A stretch of DNA of 64,000 bases. It comes from Paratinospora sagittata. Taxonomy: Eukaryota; Streptophyta; Magnoliopsida; Ranunculales; Menispermaceae. The position numbers and the translations under genes are program-made. The stretch covers positions 221,501 to 285,500 of the forward strand of contig CM069613.1 in assembly GCA_035771175.1 (NCBI GenBank), given 5' to 3'. The notes under the pieces were generated by a model. It saw only the letters and a list, made by a program, of their open reading frames with translations. It was not told where the DNA came from and searched no databases. The first letter of the stretch is position 1; each line of letters starts with the position of its first letter. Positions 59,801 to 64,000 of this stretch are shown one piece after another.

Positions 59801-62800
59801 TAAGAAACATTCTGCTGTGCAACAGTGTTTACCTTCATGGCACGGTCAAGAAAAAGCCCCTTCGGAATAAGATTTGTATAGTCCAATAGCAACTTCACAT
59901 TTTCAATATCACTTTCAATACTATCAGCAACACCAGGATATTGTATCTTCATTGCGACCTCTATACCATCCTTTGTGACTGCTCGGTGCACCTGAAAATT
60001 GTTCAAGTATCATCATAAGAAACAACAACCAGGCAACTCAAAACTATGTACTTAAAATCACCTGAACCAATATGATAAGACATATAAACATTCAATGCAA
60101 CAAATATTTAAATATATAGGGACAAAGAAGAGCCTGCATTGTGGAAAATTAAAACATCAGACTCAAATCAGCACATATCAAGAATGAGAAAAGATTCAAG
60201 GCGTACAAGTGGACTTGAACAGTTACTTATTTAGCATGTAAGGACAAAGCAATCATAAAAAGAATAGCACAATCAACACATGGGCTGCAAGGGAGAATGA
60301 AATGATAAGTTCTTGAAGCAGTAGGAAGCACTTCTATTTTTTAACCATTATTTTGTTTTAACATGCATTGGCAAATCACAAGAAAAAGAGAACAAAAGAA
60401 TTGCAACTTGTAAGTATGCTCCATCCTTCATTTGTTTTTCATATTCTTAGTGATTTAGACAAGTGGCAGAAATTAAAAAAAAAAAGGTTTGTCAAAGGAG
60501 AGGAAGAAAAGATTCCAAGGCACAAATTCAAATTTGGAATTCTCTAGAGGATGGTGGAGCTAGTTGTGACCTTTTATAGGTTTCCATATTAATGAAGTTG
60601 TGCAACCAAGGAGTTGGTCAAGATGAAAGTCAAAGAGTTGGTTCTTTGACCAAGAAGTATTAAGTGTCTTTAGTTTTCCTAGATAAAATAACTAGTAGTC
60701 ATAACTATTTCTTAGATTTTCTATGGAATACTTAAGAGTTCCTAGGGGTTGTTAGATTTCCTAGAGTTTTAATGCTTGTATGTTCAGAGAATCATTGATG
60801 ATTCTTGATCTTTTGTGTTGTAAGAGTTTATAAATAGGATTGTAATCTTCTTTTGAAGTATGGAACAAAGTTACAGATTTGAGTCTTTTCACTATTGGGT
60901 TTGTGTGATACAATCCAACCTTAGGTGTGATGCCAAGGTTTTCTAGGAGTGATTCCTAGACCTTCTATCTCTCAACTCTAACTCTTCACCTCTATTTTCC
61001 ATAACCATTCCCAACACAAAACTACCAATCCTGTAATTTTCTTTCGACCCCCTTTGTCCTACATCACTTAGACCATTCCTAGTAATTTTGTTTTGAGTCA
61101 AATTTTAATTTTTAATGTTATTTCATTTCTTTCTCTAGTGACTCTTTAATTTCAGCTATTTGTAGCCTTTAGCAGTATTATATGATAAAAATTGAAACTG
61201 ACATTAATTTCCATAATTTTTCATTTAAAAAGTAACAAATTCTTTTCCTTTTTTTTTTTTAACACAACTTCATGAAAGACAAGTGGAAGGGGGGGAGGCA
61301 GGTTGCAACTCAGGACTCTAGGAGTTTATACAAGAAAAGTGGAAACTAAAGCAGTATTTATGTCAGTCGAACGCTAAAGCAAAACAGATGAAATTAGAAG
61401 AACATGAGATGAGGAATTAGAAACATTAGTTACCTGACCTATACTTGCGGCCGCAATGGGTTCATAATCAAAACTCTGAAGCTTTGACGTCCAGTCTGAA
61501 CCTAATTCAGCATCCAAAACTTGATTGAGCTGGCTCCTGGGCATGACATCTGCTCCTTGACGAACTATGTCCAAAGCAGCCAAAATCTGTAGGTGGATTA
61601 CAAAATAAAATAAACAAATTATTACTTATAAGCAAGCACAAATTTAAGCTGCTTCAGAGTATAAAACACAATCATATTGAATAAAACAAAGTCATTAAAT
61701 TACTAGAAAAGAAGCATATCCATTTCAGTGGTAAAGGATTATAAATCTAAAGCTCTTCCAGCTGCCAATGCAACATAGGTGGTCTGGTGATGACCATAAA
61801 GGTAACAAAGAAAGTTTGATGATGAAGTAAAAAAACAATGTTAGAACTATGGTTTAGTCCTTCATCTCTTTGATCCACAAGCTTTGGCCTCGCAAGTAAG
61901 CATCTTTGTCATAGACATTAGACACTATTTTAGCAGTCTCATGGCACTCAAGGTTTCAAATTACAAGCTTTGTATGTTTCTTATAATAAACATTTACTAC
62001 TACATCACCCATTGAAACTATTTGCACAAGTCAAATATGAACAAGTAACCATTATAATACCGGTGCAGGTACTAGGGATTCGTCCTGAATGCTCAACATC
62101 TGCCCAAGTTTGAGTGCTGCACCGCGCATTCGACACAGTGCAAGAGCCAGCCGCTTTGCATTTTGTTCAGATAAGAAGGGCGACACAGCGGACTCTTGGT
62201 CCTTTGACTTTGGTGCTCCATAAACAAGCCTTTTAGCAGACTCTTGGATTGTTCCCCATGCAAGCCCAGCCCCCAAACCAGCAAACCTTCCCACACAGTA
62301 CATGCAGCAAGTCAAGAAATGACTCCTAATGCTTAAATAACTTAAATTCAGGAAAAATGAACATAGGAACAGGTCCTTAATTTGATGCTATAATTGACAT
62401 TCAGTTTGAAACATGAAGCTTTTTTTAAGCCAATTTGATAGAAAGGGAGCTTATGACAAAAGAAAAAGTAAATTATTGCACATTATGTATACGTCCAGCA
62501 ACATATAATGACATATGAAGAAGCACTACTCACCCAAGCGCTCTCGTAAAAGGCGTCGAAGGAACTCGCCTTTCGCGCGGCCTCCTCCTCTTCTCTAGCG
62601 GAACCGCCACCGGTGAATTCTCAGATTTACGTAATTCAACCGTCGCAGTTTCCTTCGATTCCTGAAAATCACTGATCCTTGCGGTCTCAGCGCGCACCGA
62701 AGTCTCCGAATCAGAAACTATCCTTCCGCTTTCATCTCCATCGTTAAAGGATGAACTTTCAGCTGTTTGAACCAAATCTGTGAATTCTCGCTCCCTAAAT

Positions 62801-63177
62801 TGTTCAGAATTCGCGGTTCCACAACCTTCTCCACCATCTTTCGCAGTGAAAACAGATGAACTCTCAGCTCTTTGAGCAAATTCATTGTTTTTTTGCTTCT
62901 CCGAAGGCTTAGAGTTTGGGATTTCGGAAGAATCTGTGAAATATACGATTGTTTCCTTGGATCTAGGTTGATGATGATTACTAAGCCGACGAATTTGGCC
63001 TTTAGTCAATCCAGTAAAATCTGTCGCGGTTACGAGAGCTTTCTTCAAAGAGGAAGAAATTAGGTTTTCGAAATCCCCATTTTTAAAGCTGTCGATAGCT
63101 TGAGAACGCTTCGCAAGCTCCTTGGCTACCAGAGACGCGCCATTGACGAGCCTGCTCACCTCCTGAAACGATACCAT
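56812..63177 (-). CDS. COQ8/ABC1 atypical kinase, mitochondrial (ADCK3 family)
   Basis: Eight exons: 62534-63177, 62061-62286, 61434-61586, 59833-59991, 58999-59158, 58150-58259, 57387-57503, 56812-57207; 654 residues, all phases closing. UbiB-family hallmarks: KLGQ at 274-277, the alanine-rich loop AAAS at 335-338 in place of a glycine loop, invariant lysine K356 (EVAMKIQ), ECDYE near 403-407, TDPNWSN at 485-491, and DFG at 505-507. The family supports ubiquinone synthesis at the inner mitochondrial membrane. The N-terminal 215 residues are poorly conserved and S/E-rich. I chose the ATG at 63177 ([13 protein letters not shown]) over one nine codons upstream because relatives start that way. 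Intron 6 has a GC donor (CAG|GCAGGT). The gene is divergent from FEN1 with 403 bp between start codons. Confidence 0.95.
60530..61025 (+). mobile_element. Possible solo LTR or LTR-like insertion in COQ8 intron 3
   Basis: This part of the 1.44-kb intron has a TATAAATAGG box at about 60831-60840, then a structured stretch (GGTGTGATGCCAAGG, CTAGGAGTGATTCCTAG) and ends ATTCCCAACA at about 61008-61017, all LTR-like. I could not find a matching start or target duplication, so it remains a suggestion. Confidence 0.3.
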
Positions 63178-63420
63178 GGAAGTAGCGCGTGCGCTCAGCA
63201 CCAAAAAGACGAATGCTTTACAGAGCTTACAAAGCTTTATTAATCGAAATCGTTCGTATTTCTCGGTAGCCCGTCAATGGCGGCCTAACCACGAGCCCTG
63301 CTTGCTTGCTAAAGGCACGACGAGCAGGGGAAGCAGGCAAAAAGACCATTTTGACCCCTTTTTTTGTTAAAATTTTGACTTTCTTCTGATTAGCACACTG
63401 ATTTCGTGGTTCATCAACTG

Positions 63421-63428
63421 CCACGTGG
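63421..63428. promoter_or_regulatory. G-box (CCACGTGG)
   Basis: Palindromic CACGTG core with matching flanks, the preferred plant bZIP/bHLH site. It lies 153 bp before the FEN1 start and 244 bp before the COQ8 start. Function is inferred from the motif only. Confidence 0.5.
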
Positions 63429-63496
63429 AGTATGTTAATTATATTCAAACTTCCCGGAGCAGAGGATCAGCAGCTTTCTTATATACTGGTATTAAA

Positions 63497-63505
63497 GGCG
63501 GGAAA
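63497..63505 (-). promoter_or_regulatory. E2F-type site upstream of FEN1
   Basis: GGCGGGAAA on the plus strand, the exact complement of TTTCCCGCC, which fits the plant E2F consensus TTTSSCGS. It is 84 bp before the FEN1 ATG, just past the TATATA. Replication genes are standard E2F targets, so S-phase control is likely. Confidence 0.75.
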
Positions 63506-63580
63506 ACCAAGTAGACTAGAGCTTGTTTGTTTGTTTGTTCGTTCGTTCTCTGCTGCCAAGGTCGGATTTTGCAGCATCAA

Positions 63581-64000
63581 ATGGGTATTAAGGTTTGCCA
63601 TTTTTATTTCTGATTTTATTGTTTTTGAATCTCAATTGATGATTTTGTTCCTTTGTTTATCGCGTAATCAGTTAAAAAGCTTGAACCTTTTGATCGAATT
63701 GCTGCTTCTAGGGTTTGACGAAGCTGCTGGCTGATAATGCACCCAAGTGTATGAAAGAGCAGAAGTTCGAGAGCTATTTTGGTCGTAAGATTGCCATTGA
63801 TGCCAGCATGAGCATTTACCAGTTCCTCGTCTGTTTCTTCATCCCTAATTTCTCTTCATGGTGGATGCCCTTCTCTTGTCAATTTCTGGAGCAAATTAAC
63901 TGAATTTTGTATGTTTGATTGCGCAGATAGTGGTGGGGAGGAGTGGGACTGAGATGCTTACGAACGAAGCTGGAGAAGTAACAAGGTTGATCTTTTTTTT
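63581..64000 (+). CDS. FEN1: Flap endonuclease 1, 5' part (continues past the window)
   Basis: Exons 63581-63592, 63712-63828 and 63927-63985. The first coding exon is only 12 bp and encodes MGIK; exon 2 begins [20 protein letters not shown] and includes the [18 protein letters not shown] metal-binding start of the XPG N-domain, with the conserved aspartate of IDAS. Exon 3 gives [20 protein letters not shown] and ends in phase 2 at a GT donor at 63986. FEN1 is the nuclear structure-specific nuclease that trims 5' flaps in Okazaki fragment maturation and long-patch repair. The N-terminal methionine-glycine is functionally important in the family, and it is present. About 62 of an expected roughly 380 residues are in the window. 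Confidence 0.95.

Larger units (their letters stand above)
63178..63580. promoter_or_regulatory. Bidirectional promoter between COQ8 and FEN1
   Basis: 403 bp separate the two start codons, so both promoters and 5' UTRs share it. It is less AT-rich than the spacers. It contains a CCACGTGG G-box (63421-63428), a TATATA (63480-63485) placed for FEN1, an E2F-type site, and a TTTG/TTCG repeat (63524-63546) in the FEN1 leader. Confidence 0.75.

Noticed and set aside
1..64000. CRISPR arrays, prokaryotic operons, organellar inserts
   Set aside because: None seen. Spaced repeats are microsatellites, LTRs or duplications, and no plastid or mitochondrial gene was recognised.

Overview
The window is nuclear DNA of a dicot plant: intron-rich genes with GT-AG splice sites, long AT-rich spacers, Ty1/copia LTR retrotransposons primed by initiator tRNA-Met, L1-type LINE remnants with poly(A) tails, hAT-like DNA transposon remnants and many AT microsatellites. 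The gene families are single-locus plant housekeeping or regulatory families. A woody rosid would fit the repeat mix, but the species cannot be fixed from the sequence. There is no sign of bacterial, organellar or viral-particle genes.

Layout. 1-853: last two exons of an unrecognised gene (+). 1532-2969: CCCH plus RING zinc-finger protein of the RNF113/Cwc24 type (-). 2970-9462: gene-poor, with a decayed copia gag fragment that was itself hit by a short LINE tail. 9463-14760: a complete but dead copia element (Copia-1) with very short LTRs and a 5-bp target duplication. 14761-26559: gene-free spacer with microsatellites. 26560-28135: R2R3-MYB gene of the MYB61/MYB86 type (+). 30752-33266: LINE reverse-transcriptase pseudogene and a DNA-transposon-like repeat. 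38610-39683: acidic DUF1685-like protein (+). 40928-46816: twelve-exon pectin acetylesterase (-), with two LINE tails in intron 2. 47883-48500: LINE fragment. 48714-53428: second copia element (Copia-2), gag intact, integrase core deleted and a 0.4-kb insertion in the RT region. 53643-56325: duplicated DNA. 56812-63177: eight-exon mitochondrial COQ8/ABC1 atypical kinase (-). 63581-64000: 5' end of flap endonuclease 1 (FEN1), divergent from COQ8 across a 403-bp shared promoter with an E2F-type site.

The most unusual structure is a duplication. A segment upstream of the DUF1685-like gene (about 35.84-36.84 kb) and the pectin acetylesterase promoter (46.81-47.87 kb) lie 10 kb apart, but they recur fused head to tail at 53.64-56.33 kb. 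The second copy stops 10 bases inside the pectin acetylesterase reading frame. This looks like a tandem duplication that later lost both genes, leaving an orphan promoter. A 1.28-kb hAT-like insertion in the second copy has its empty site preserved in the first copy.

The genes do not form a pathway. The functional link visible in sequence is the shared COQ8/FEN1 promoter. Coordinates of introns were read by eye from splice consensus, reading-frame phase and family conservation; all phases close in the five complete multi-exon models.
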